The translations under genes were made by a program, and so were the position numbers. A stretch of DNA of 64,000 nucleotides, from assembly GCF_037042905.1 (NCBI RefSeq), contig NC_087253.1, positions 20,849,001-20,913,000 on the forward strand, written 5' to 3'. The stretch comes from Lytechinus pictus. Lineage: Eukaryota > Echinodermata > Echinoidea > Temnopleuroida > Toxopneustidae. Shown here in pieces: positions 24,801 through 38,071 of the stretch. How positions within the stretch are numbered: position 1 is the first letter of the stretch; each line of letters opens with the position of its first letter. Under the pieces are notes generated by a model that was not told where the DNA came from, did no database searches, and was given only the letters and a program-made list of their open reading frames with translations.

Positions 24801-27800
24801 TATTCGGGGAGGTGTGACTACCCCCTACACACTACTGTGTACAGAATGTAGGAGGCTGTTCTCACTACGTTCCTAAAACTAGTTTACTGGAAACTAGTTT
24901 AACGCGTAGTGAGAACGGTCGAAGCGGTCTTGGAAGCGATCTTGCAAACCAGTTTGGAAAACCACCTCGCGATGTAGTTTTCAAGATCGCTTTGCCTCGT
25001 TAAACTGGTTTTAGCGTAAGTGAGGACACAACCGTTCTTCGGGAAGCGATCTTCGCATATTTTGAGCGCGCTACTCCACACGACAGGTGTAGAATGCCTA
25101 CGCTGCGGTTTCGAATTTCGCGCGAAACATGTCACCCCTATGAGAGCGTTTCCATAGCAACAAGAGCGCTTTACGTGAAGTGATTTTGAAAACCACTTTC
25201 GTGTGATCAAGTGGGAACGCTAGCAAAGCGATCTTCCAAACTGGTTTCCTGAATCGGTTTCTAGTAAACTAGTTTTAGAAAGCGTAATGAGAACGGCCTC
25301 TAGGTCCTCTTGTCACAGGTGGCAAACAGGTGATTTGAATGCAATCAGCTTTATAGATGGCAAAACTGGCACTGCAAAACCGAAGGAGGCAATTTATCAC
25401 GCAAAGGCCGCTACGGGATTCTCGATGGCAACCAAACAAGATACTAGTAATTTGATTCTGTTTCTTGGGAGAGAAAGAAAACAAGAGCAAGAGAACAATG
25501 TAATGATTTTTTTTTAGAAAACAGATTGCACAAGAAACTGGACATGCTCAGTCTTCGTTATATTTGAGAACACCCCCCCCCCCTTTCTAATAAAAAAAGA
25601 CCCATGTGCAATGACCTTTGGGTAATGATAATTTTCCTTTTATGTTTCATCAATCCTCACCCATGCATGACACAATGGATCAATCTACTTTCCACAGAAC
25701 ACAGTCAATAGTTAATAGGACCTAATGCAAATTTATCATGCATAGACCATCTTGGGGAGGGGGGGGTATCATTGTGGGAATTCTCTTTCTTCATATACAT
25801 CTATTGTAGGGGCCTACACAGTCCCTCTTTTGCAATTATCTAATGTTGGATGAACCACAATTAATATTGTATATGTAGGTAATTAATTTTGCCCTTTTGT
25901 TGCATTTTCGAAGATCATCCTTTAATGTTTCACTATTTCCTATATTTCTGTCATGTGTTTTACATACATGTAGTTATGTATTACAGAATATATTATTTTT
26001 TGTGAAGTTTTGTATTCATTGAATGCAAAAGAAAATAAGCAAACAAAAAGAACTCCCCCCCCCAAAAAAAAAAAAACACAGAAGAGGCCCAGACAGTGTA
26101 GGACTAAATGTATGTAATACCCCACATATTTTAAACCACGATACATACATGTAGTTTATTGTATCCTTGTCATGGCAGAAACTACTGTTTTATTTTATTT
26201 ATTCATTCTTATTCACACTGAAGTCAAATTGGTGCAATCAACAACTTCTAACTATAGAATCATGATGGAGAGGGTTTTTTGTTTTCATCCATGTCTACAG
26301 GTGATTCTCTAACCAAAGAATTGCAATACTGACAGTTAGATGGATGAATCTTCAAACTATCGTGATTAGCAACAGGAAAGGGGAAAGAAAGATACTGTTT
26401 GGAATACAGGAAGAGGAGAGATCAGGGAGGAGAAAGAGGGGTTGCTTTGAACATGGACCTATTTACAGTTGTAGTAGGTCCATGAGCACTTTGAAGCTTT
26501 GGAAACTTTGGGTGAAGCGAGAACATCGCTTCAGGGGAGGAGGGTCGGATCCTCTAATTCCTCTCGGATGTTTAATGTTTAAGATGGGGAGAGAATAAGA
26601 ATGAATTCAAATATATGAAGAAAAAATAAAGATAATAATAATATGCAACATTTATATAGCGCTTTATACAAATGTCTCTATTAAAGCGCTGCATACTATT
26701 ACCCCGGCTTTAGCACCGCTATCCTAATCGGACGCTCGAGCATTCAAGGAATTCCTTCCTACCGGGTACCCATTTACTACACCTGGGCGGAGAGTGGCAA
26801 ATATACATCAACGCCTTGCCAAAGGACGCGAGTGCGTGGTGGGATTTGAACCCGGACCTTGTGGTTCGAAGTCCAGAGACTTATCCACTGAGCCACAACA
26901 TCTCTTAACTGAAGATGAAAGACAAGGGAACAAAGAAAATGTGTTCATACATGTATACGTGGTCATGTACCAATGTGAGTCCAGTTTTGTCCTGTTGAAG
27001 GGGGCGTGGCCGGATTCACCTCACACTCACAAGAATCACCCTTGCCCCTTCCCTCTAATTGGCTGCCAATTCAGAGCATCCTCCATCGTCAACCCAACCC
27101 TCTGACTCTCCTCCTCCTCCACTTGATTCTACCATGTCGTCTTCATGCGTACAATTATAGAAAATTCAACACATCTTTGGGTCACTATCGATCTCGAACT
27201 GTTCCTATATACTATCATACCCTGGGTAGGGACAGTGATTTTCCACGATCGCGGAAAACGGACGGAATTCACAGAATCAGCCTTTTGAAACGGAAAGTGG
27301 CTTTTCAAACGGAAAATCACGGAAAACGTGTTTTTTCTCAAAATGCATAAAATAGCAACAGAAATTACTCCCAAATCCTCAACAAAATACGAATATCAAC
27401 TGGAAAAAACATGATCTCACTTTGCTACAACAATCATGACAATCAACACATCGTAACTACGTGTACACTCAAGCCCCTCGATCGTATCTAAATTAGTTTA
27501 CACTCACGTCCGCATATAAGGTAGAATACGGCCGTGTGTTGCTGCCCTCTGCGTTCGGTCATAATATCATGATAACGGTGATTCAACAAATCCAAAATGG
27601 CGGATAGGTGGAAGTCGTCGACTGATCAAAACCATGTCCGAAAAGTCCCCAAATCAGTGATAAAATCTCATTTAACCATAAAATAATGCTAATAATGTGA
27701 AAGGCGAAGATTTATTTATGTTGATTATGTTTCTCTAAATACTTTTTGAGCTCTAATCTCTTTGATTAAAGTGGATTTTAAAGCGATGTTAGTACATTGG

Positions 27801-30800
27801 TAGATGCAAATTTTGACCAGCGCTAGCATTTTAACATCATTGCGTATTGGTTTTCTATGTAAACGGAATTGCCACTTTTTCATGTACACAAAGTCTATGG
27901 GGAAACAGAATTTCTGTTTTCAGACATGCTGAAACGGAATTTTAGATTTTCTGAAACGGAAAAGGCAATTTTTAGAAACGGAAAATCACTGTCCCTACCT
28001 GGGCCACCCCTGTTTGACTCAAGGTGCTCTAAAAAGCTGCAAAAAAGACAGATGTATTTCAGATCTACATATATAATGTATCTTAGATGATGATGGATCT
28101 TGGAGCCATGAGAAAAAAAATAAAAAGACAGTATTAAAGCAATGAAGCATATGGCAACAAGCTGCTTTGGTAACCCACATACAACATGCATGGTCTTTTC
28201 AAAGATCAAATTTTCATCTGTGAACAGTTTTTCTGGCAATCATTTGAAGTAATTACCCCTGAATAGCCTGTTCAACATTGGAATAATTTGCCGTTGAATT
28301 CAATAATCATATCCTCACTGGAGACTTTCAAATCTAAACTAAAGTCTTATCTTTTCTAATATTAGTATTAGTTATCGGCACTTTGACACTCATCTATTAA
28401 AGCTCTCTCATTCTTTCTTTTTCTTGTGCACCTTGGAATAGAATTTTCCTAGATCGATGGCGCCATACAAATGCCTATTGTTATTATCTGTCTCTTTCAA
28501 ATTCAGGGTGCATGGCATGTCCACAAAGATGATTAATATTCCATTTTTCAATCAAAACAGATAATTGACAACTGAGTTGATGTTAACAGTGTAATTTGAT
28601 CAGGGAATTGTTGATTCCCTGATGTGAGAGAATTTAATATTTCTGTAGCATCAGGACTCCGTAACACAAAGATTAGCGATCAATCGCTATTAAAATGAAC
28701 TGACCAATCAATATCAATGTTACATGAGCATTAGAAAGCCAGCATTTAATGTCAACATCTAAAATTACATGTTTGCTCAAAAATATTTTCTAGAAATTGT
28801 GTATATTCATACACTGTACATTCACTGTTTTCTTGACTGTATGCTTCTCGTTGTTTTCAAATGACATTGAGCAAATTTCCTATAGAAAAATTATGGCATT
28901 GATGGATATCCATATACTTGAGATTGATCATATCAATCGTAACTATATGGAAATCCATCAGTGTCATAATTTTTTCTCCGGAAAATTTGCACATTGCCCT
29001 TTGTTAACAGAGAGAAACATAGTGATTTTTCAAGAAAACAATGAATGCATGAATATACATCATAGATAGAAAAATATGTTAAACAAACATGCATAACAGA
29101 TGTTGATGTTGCTGGCTGTCCATAGTTGCGATTGATCGGATCAATCGCAACTCTTTGTAAGACGGGGCCCTGGTATCTCGAAAAGCAGAAAATTGAACAT
29201 TGAAAGAGGAGAGCATGTGAGAGAAGATGAACTAGAGAAGAGGGAAAAGACGGATAAACAAAAGAAAGAACAGGCTTCTGTAATCTACTTTATCAAAGTC
29301 ATTAATATCAACTCCTTGAAACGGTTGCAAATGTGCTGGTAATCCAACACAAGAGCTCTCGGCATCGAGGGACGAATTTCATTCGGCAGGAAGGGCTTTT
29401 TGTCGCATCGTATTGCTCTCGATGAAATCGATGACGGTTTGCAACTCTTCAAAACCAAGGCCTGCGCAGGCAACATAAAAGCTGTTTGATCTCATATGAG
29501 CAGCAGCTCTAGCAAATATCCTTTATCTGAAAGATTAGTGCAATTTATGAGTTGGCATTTACTACACTAGATGTTCATTCATGTTACTTTCATAAGCAGC
29601 TCTCATGCTCCGTCTTTTTCTCTCTGTCTTTCGTATTCATAAAGACTTTGAAATCATCTTTCATGTTACTTTGATAAGCAGCTCTCAAACTCTCCCATCT
29701 CTCATGCTGTCCACCTTTCTCTCTGTATTCTTAAGGTATTCATAAAGGCTTTTGAAATCATCTTCAAGCTGTCAATTTTTTATCATGGCCATAAACACTG
29801 AAAATTCAAAGCACAGTCTGAATGCATAACTGTCGGTTAAATTCTTAATTTCAATATTACTTTTTTTCTTATATTCATGCATCAAATTTTGTATGTCACA
29901 TCACATTTCAAAATTTTGAGCTTTGTGCATGTTCGATTTTTCTTCTTTTATTCAAATCACCTTTTTGTTCGGGTAGACTTCTCCTTTCAAATGCAGGCCA
30001 AGATGCGGATGCGGCCCTTTTCCACCATACTGTATGCAAGTCTCCATCTTGAATTTCTTTCCTTTTCCTTTGCAAAACCCCCTCGACAAGATCACAACTT
30101 CACTAATGTACATACATTGGCCCTCTTTTGGGAGACGGCTTTATTTGGACGTCAATTTGGTTGCCATGGCAACAGACTAATGGATGGGGGTATTTTCTTT
30201 GCATTTTTTTCCAGGAGAAATTCACATCCAATCAGGTGAGGGTGCCTAACTGGATATTTCAGCTAAAAAAGGCCAGCTTACACCACAATCAAAACCACAT
30301 AAAAACTCAATTTTTTAATGTACATGTACCTTTTTTATCATAAATACATGTAAATCATTTTTTTTCCCTTTCTATTGTAGAATTCAAATATGTCAATCAA
30401 TGAAATGAAATGAAATCAAATTTTTATTTTTGAATTTTACCAAGACCAGGGTTCCTTTTCATAAAGACTTGGTATGATAACGATATCCATTACAGGTTTG
30501 CTATCAGCCAGTCAAAATGAATTATTCAGTGGCTTTAAACGGTTATTAAAAATTTGTTTTTATGACAAGTTTCATGAAACAGGCCCCAGTAGTGCACTAA
30601 AGAAATTCTGAAAAGTGTATGTACATGTACCACTTCATAGGGCAGAACAAATTAGTTTGTTTTTATAAGAAGTTTAGAGTTTATTAGAATCAACATGTTT
30701 GCAAACTGATGCAGAATATTCAAAAAAAGATCTAAGTAATAATCTATTTTCATTCTCGTCTTCTTCATATCTAAAATTTCCAGATACACCCCCCAAAAAA

Positions 30801-33800
30801 AAAAAAATAATAATAATAATAATAATCAACAAATAAATAAATGAATTTAAAAAAAAATTATAATGATAACATGATAAGATAATTTAACTCTCTTCCAACA
30901 ATACAACTCTGGAATTCAATAAGAAGAAAATGAAGGCAAAAATCAGTGTTAACTGTAGAAAAGGTCATTGATTCTATTTTTAAGTCTTCTGATGACACCT
31001 GTACATAATTATTAGGAAAATTTAACCCTGGAACAATACATGTAGTCTGCAAAAACAGAAAAACAAATAAAAGTCTCATTCTTTGATTTTTCAGTCTTCA
31101 CACAAGCTAACATGTTCCCATTGTTTCATTCTATTTTAAACAAGTTTTTGGTCATTTAAAAACATTGTTAAACAAAAAATGCCCTAGTTTTCATGTACAG
31201 TATAAACGGCTCTTGAGGTTCATCATCTGTCTGTATATTAAGTATACGGAGGAAATGCTCATTTACATATTCATGGTTCCCAGATTCGCTAGCTTGGATT
31301 TGATTTCAAAGAGCAGCACAGCACTGCAATCTACTTTCAGCGTTCCTCAACCCAGTATTCACAAGGTATCAGGGGTGTGAGTGGTCACAAATAGAAAGAT
31401 CTGAAAAAAGCTGAAGAGTGTTGAAAAAGTCTGAAATAGAAAGAGCTCCCATACTTTTTGTACAGAGGAAGGCCAAAAATAAGCTGAAATTAAGCTGAAA
31501 ATCAAAACAAAAAAATCTGAAAACAGATAAAAATCTGAACTCTAACACCCCTGCAAGGTATTGTCACTTCGTTAGAGCTTGAATAACATGCCAGGCTCTT
31601 AAATACATAAAAGCTTGAAATACAGATCGATTTGCTTTCCAGCAAGAGCCGACTCAAGGGATAATGTATATGCATTGAAAAGAATATGGAGGCACTTAAA
31701 CGTCAGCATTGAAAATATTGAAGAATTGAAAGTACAATTTGCTTTCGAGGGGGAACATGAACCTAAAACAGCATAAATCAGACATTTTAATGTACATGTA
31801 GGAATAACATTCTCCCCCTTCTTCTTTCCATTTCTAAAAAAGGATAAGTAGAATACATTTACAAATTTGTACACAAGTACTGTATCCAATACAACCGTTT
31901 TTCTAGACTCTTTATGTACCATCCACTTATTATCTGAATGGGGGCTTTAATTGTTTTACCATGACATCAAGACACACTGTATACATGTACATGTAGGTCT
32001 GCATGATGGATCACTAATAGACGAGGAAAAGAAATGTAGCTCCAGTTCGCTGCCTGGTAACCATTACAGTTCATAGCTTGTATTATCTAGTGGTTCTGAC
32101 TCTCGCATTTCAAACAGAGGGTCGCGGGTTTGAATCCTAGCCAGTAGCCATGGCATGTTTTTCCAAAAAATGGAATTCATTTTTCAAACTTGTGCAGTGC
32201 AGGACAACCTAATAACGTAACATCATGTTTTAATAAATATAATCTTTTAGGAGTTTTATCACAGAGATTTGACAAGAGAAAAAAAAGTTCATTCTGATAA
32301 ATTTCTTTATTACTGTCAAAATGAGCAAGGCAACCCCTCCCCTCGGCTATCATTTAGAACACTCCCCCTGTTAAACCCTTAAGGAAATCATTCATGAATA
32401 GTTCTGCAATGATTACAATGATTAAAGTTATTATATACCAGACATTTTTTTTCATTTTGATCAATTTGATGGCTACTTTCTTTTCCAAACCTAGTACCTA
32501 CTTCGGCAAAATAGATTTAAGCTTTTTACTTTGCAGTGAATGGGAATATTCCAGGCTCTTTTATTTTATTTTCCACGGATCTTTGAGCATTTCAGTGGCG
32601 AAATAACCAGAGCCCCTGGCTGTGTAATTTCCCCCGCCCCCCCCCCCCCCTCTGTTACATACTGATGTGCACTGAGTTATAGACTATATGTACAAAAGGC
32701 AATGGCGAAATGAACGTATCCCAACGTATCATTCATCAACGATTGTTTACAGAAATGCCCGACTAATAGAGATCGGTACCATAATGATCTAGCGAGGATT
32801 CTTTGTTTATTTTGGATGTCTATGCCACGGACTGTTTGTTCAAATAGCAATTAAATGAATTGTGATAGGTGGAGGATGAACAGTATAAGAACCAAGGCAG
32901 GATGATTATATTATGAGGGCTTTAATAATGGGTACTCTGACCTGGATTTAATAATAATTGAATAGGGTGAAGTTGAACAAGCAAAACAAAAAAATTCATC
33001 AAAATAAGATGAAAACTGTCCAACATGGATATATGATATGAATCTAATAAATTTACATGTAGGTAAAATCAAGCAAGCAATACAATGAAAATTGTTATCA
33101 AAATCAGATGAAATATAGTGTGTATTTATTTTTATAAAAGCATTTATTTAATAGAGGAAATTCAAATTTACATGTAGGTAAAATCAAACAAGCAATGGAA
33201 TGGAAAATTTCTTCAAATTAAAATTGATTACATTTTTTTTTTCGGTGCATACACTGTGGATGTGAAGGAAGCTGTGGGCTGGAGCCGATGAGGCAAAAAG
33301 TGCATCAGTAATTATTATGAAAATGAAAAAAATGAACATCCATATTTCATTGTTGGAAATAGACATGAAATGAAATACTCTGAAAATTTGCTTTGCCCAC
33401 TTGACCGTAGGCCTGGCAGCCGCTATGCAGCGCCAAACAGGGTAGCAGCAACTCCCATCGTTTATTGAATATCTTTGCTCTGACGCGTCCAGGGTTTGAA
33501 CTCCCGACCTCCCAGTTGTGAGACGGACACTCTACCAACTCAGCCAACACACCGGTTATCAATTGTAATCAATGAATGTATAGGGCATGTGAAAAGTCGG
33601 ACCCATGGCTGAGGGCTCAATGTACATGTAATTTCTAAATAAGACAAAAAGTGAATGTACCTCATTTCAGTTTGCATGCATGTGGCGAAAAGTAGCACAT
33701 TACATTTACAAAAGGTAGCATGCACTGTGCATAATGAGGATATTGTGCCAAATCTGTACATCATTTGACACATGATCAGTCAAGAAGCACCAATCATACA

Positions 33801-36800
33801 CGAGTATGTAATCAAATTAAGTCATATCTGTGCGTTATGCATCCTAACAATGGGCATTTTGAATTGCTCATCGTGAACACACTTCCCTGAAGTACTGTTT
33901 ATCACGCTTTTGTTTCTCGCAAAGCTGCACTACGCATGCTACTGCATGTGTAATTGACCTGGAAGAAGATGTAAAGATGCAGGATTTTTAAAGAAAGTAT
34001 CGATTGATAGTACCAGTCACAATTCTTTGACTCACTATTACCTGTTTCGGCCAGAGAATAATAGAATCAGTGGACCAAATCTATTGTTCTCTGGTTGAAA
34101 CAGGTAATAGTGATTCAAAGAATGGTGACTGGTACTGTACTCACACCAGAAAAATATAATTATTTCATTCTAAGCGCGATTAAATTGGTTGCCTTATAAG
34201 CTCCCCTAGAAAATTGAATTTGAGAGAAATGCCTAATCATACGCACACCTTTTTGTGAGTTAACAGTGTTTACGATCGGCAGTAACGTGTAAAATCAAAA
34301 ATGAATTAAGGAAGCAACCATGTTTAGAACTTCAAAAGCTTGTTGTGTTTAAAAGAGAAATGCTAATATTATTATTCAACAGTGTTCAGATCCATGTATA
34401 CATGAGAAATATAAACATGTCCATATTTTCAAGCTAAGTTTATGCATAAAAAAGCCTGATTTCGGCCTGAAAATGGGAGGTGTAAACGCCCTTCGTAAAA
34501 ACAATCACAAGATAGCACGAAGAGTTTGCTCTGCCAAGAAAAACAACAAACACATGAGACACCAGAGGTAACTGAAACCCGCACTCGTCATCATTTGAAT
34601 TTGTGATGCTGCAACCAATCATGCCTGAGATCAAAAGGAGATTGCCACAAATTACGGCAGACCCTCGGTCCCCGGCTGAAATCCAATTTGGACTTGATAA
34701 ATTTTCCTTCATCTGGGTAGTGGTCCTTATCACGTCTACCGGTAGTCTTGACAACAGACACTGATCATTTTTTTTGGGGGGGTATCTTTGGCATTTTCCT
34801 TTTGGGTAGCTCCTACATGTAGGTTTCCCATACTGTAAATATTGAAGGTTTAAATCTTTGGCATGAAATTCAATTGCCGATCAATTTCCATGTGTACATC
34901 AGGAACTCAATCACATACCAATAAATAATGTTTCTGGGTGCCCAACTATAAAAGACCATGTATAGATGGTACAGATATCTACAGATTTCTACAGATCTAG
35001 ACTACTAATGTAGGATAATGAAAATCTATCAGGTGGTATCTGTCCGAATCATACATGTAGCTCTCTACTGTATACAGAAAATGAGACCAATTGGTAAAAG
35101 AAAGTAATTGTAGCAAACAATTATTTAATGAGAAAGCTTTTAAAATCAAGGTTAATTACCGCAATATTATCATAGATCTAGATCTGGTACATTAAAGTCA
35201 ACTCATCTTTGTGAAATGTTAGCTGAAAACTGACAACACTTCTCACTAACACAGATAAGCACATGTGGGACAACGTATTAATATTGCTTAGAAAAATACC
35301 GGACATTTTATGGAATTCCATGCTTATTTTGCTCATTTCTCAGCAATTACACTTTTTTTTTCCAAGGGCCAATGGGCCGGGGTGAACATCCAAGCATTTC
35401 CAATCTCGAGCCCTAGCGAACAATGCACTTGTGACCCGTACAACAGCGCGGCATTTTGGCATGCCTGCATGTACATGTGTATGTACAATGCATAACACAA
35501 ACATCGCAACCATACTTTGTGCTGAACGTCGTGATAATCAAGTTTACCCATTTCTTTAAATCTGGAAGTTTACAAATCTTTCTGAAAATGTTAGTGCTTT
35601 TCTGAAATGATTTCATTGTTTCTTATACATGTACTTTGTTTCAGTGCTGTCGCCGTTAAGCGGATGTGACGTCACTCCGCCCTCGCCTATTGGCACATAC
35701 ATGTATTTTTATGCATACATACAAACACTTGGGTGGTCATTTTATTGGATTCTGTTCGAACTCATTTTCAGGTCGTTACCACAACTGGTATTTACATGTA
35801 CATGTATATTTAAATAATAAATATTCAACATTGATTAAATATTTCACTGGGTGGATAGCCTATGTATTATAATGGCATGTTTATCAACTCTATTAAAATT
35901 CATCTTTTTGAAATAATTTTTTTTGTGGTATTGGCAACAAGAAGTACTTGAGAAGAGAATATCAGGCAGTATTAGCATAGAAAGGGTAGTGCAATGATGT
36001 GATAAATTGATTGATACGGAAAGACAAAAGCGTAAGAGAGAAGACTGTGATATCTTGAAGCCCAAAGACGGTAAATTGCCAATTCATCTACTGCCAACTC
36101 GTCCACTCATCACATGGTCTACATGTACCTTCATTTCAATAGTCTAAAGTGTAATGCCATTCCGTTCATCAACATTTTGTCTAACAACCATTTGGTCCAA
36201 TTATCACTTTGTCTAATCACCATTTCATCTCATATTAATCAGTTGGTCTAATAGCCATTTCATTTTTATTCATTTTGCATAATTAATACTTCGTCCAATT
36301 AGACCAAATGGAATATGGACTACATGTACCTGTAAATGGCTATTAGATGGAATGGCATTAGACTATTAAAACAAAAATAGACCAAATGGTAGTAGACGAG
36401 TTGGCGATTGGACAATTTGGCATTAGACAAATTGGAAATAAACCATTTCATCTCATAACCAGTTGGTCTATACAGTATGCATTTCATTTTCATTTAATTT
36501 GCACAATTAATATTTAATAGTCCAATTTGGTGAATCTCTGGTTCAGACAGTCAGGATTTCAAAGCACAGCATTGTAAATATTACCATTTTCTTTGCTTGA
36601 AGTTAATTCAGATTGGGTTGTATGAAAGGGTTGGGACTTGGGAAAAGGTGTCATGAACAGTTCAGTGCCAATAATGAATATTTTACCTGTACATTGTACT
36701 ACATGTACATGTACATGTAATTACTAATTCTACATGACACATACTGTACATGTACAGTAAATGCTGTTTATATCCAACATCCTCATTTTCAATCTATTCA

Positions 36801-38019
36801 TCTTGATATTTTAACCTCCACTATATCATCATTTCCATCATATTATAATATAGGTCTTCATTGTGATAGTCGCAATCATCCCTACATGTAACTATCAAAA
36901 ACATCTTTATTCTTATCGTTTTATTGTAGGAAATCAAAATATAGAATGTTCTGTCTCTATGGAACTTCTTTCTATTGTATTTTTCAGTTCAGTCAAAATA
37001 ACATAACATTTCAAACATTTTCAATCTGAAAATGCTTCTTAATATTAATAAATGAAAAAAAAATGAATGTATCTGGCAAATCAGTACTTTCATATGCCTA
37101 TTAAAATAAAAAGAAAAAAATTATATACGCTGCAGATTTTTATTAACCAAGTGAAGAGCACTCGAAAAGATCACTCACATTCTTACCCTCGAAATTCACT
37201 GAAAAATCTAGAAATACAATATTTCACAGGAAATGAAGAGAAAATTGCCCCAAATTCCAACAACAATAATTGCCTTCAGGAAATGAAAAGAAATATACCC
37301 TAAAACCATGTCATCAAAATGATTACAAAATGGCATACTGCTCATTTTAAACAGCAAATAGAAATGGCCAATTTTGATTCATTATGGCCAAATTTCACCA
37401 ATATAACGTATTCATGTTCAGTGGTATCGATGCATCTGAAATCCATTACTTTTATAGTGCCATTTTATGGGTTTTTTTCAGGGGATTACACGACAGCATG
37501 AAAATGTCAGTTTCACGGTAGACAGTAATCCTAGCTGACAACCTGACATTATAGGAAATTATTATTTCGAAAGGGCGGGAGGGGGCTGCAATCTTGCGAA
37601 GAGCCAAAGACTGCCATGTAAATGTACATGTTCCGGTACATGTAGATAATAAATGATTTGAGATGAATTTGATGATCCTCTATGATATTTGCCTTTTCTT
37701 CTTCCTCTCTTTTTCTTTCATTTCTCCAAAATTTAGCTTTCTATTGTTGGCATCAAAATAATTCTTCTTCCTTCTTATTCTTCTTGCACTTTATTCTAGC
37801 ATAAAACATCTTCATCATCATCACCACCATCATTATCACCATCATAATCATAATTTTCATCCTCCTCCTCATAGTCATCATCATCATCTTCATCATCATC
37901 ATCACTTATCAGTTATCATCATCACTATCATCATCACCACCACCCTCTCCTCCTCCCCATCGTCATCATCATCACCATCAACAACATCATCATCATCACC
38001 ACCACCCTCTCCTCCTCCC

Positions 38020-38071
<52 letters not shown>

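Noticed and set aside
24899..25210. 103-codon minus frame
   Set aside because: It lies entirely inside a short inverted-repeat element.
33480..33556. tRNA gene
   Set aside because: A and B boxes are present but the acceptor stem does not pair; it fits a SINE head.
34440..34754. 104-codon minus frame in intron 2
   Set aside because: No splice signals, family resemblance or codon pattern to support it.
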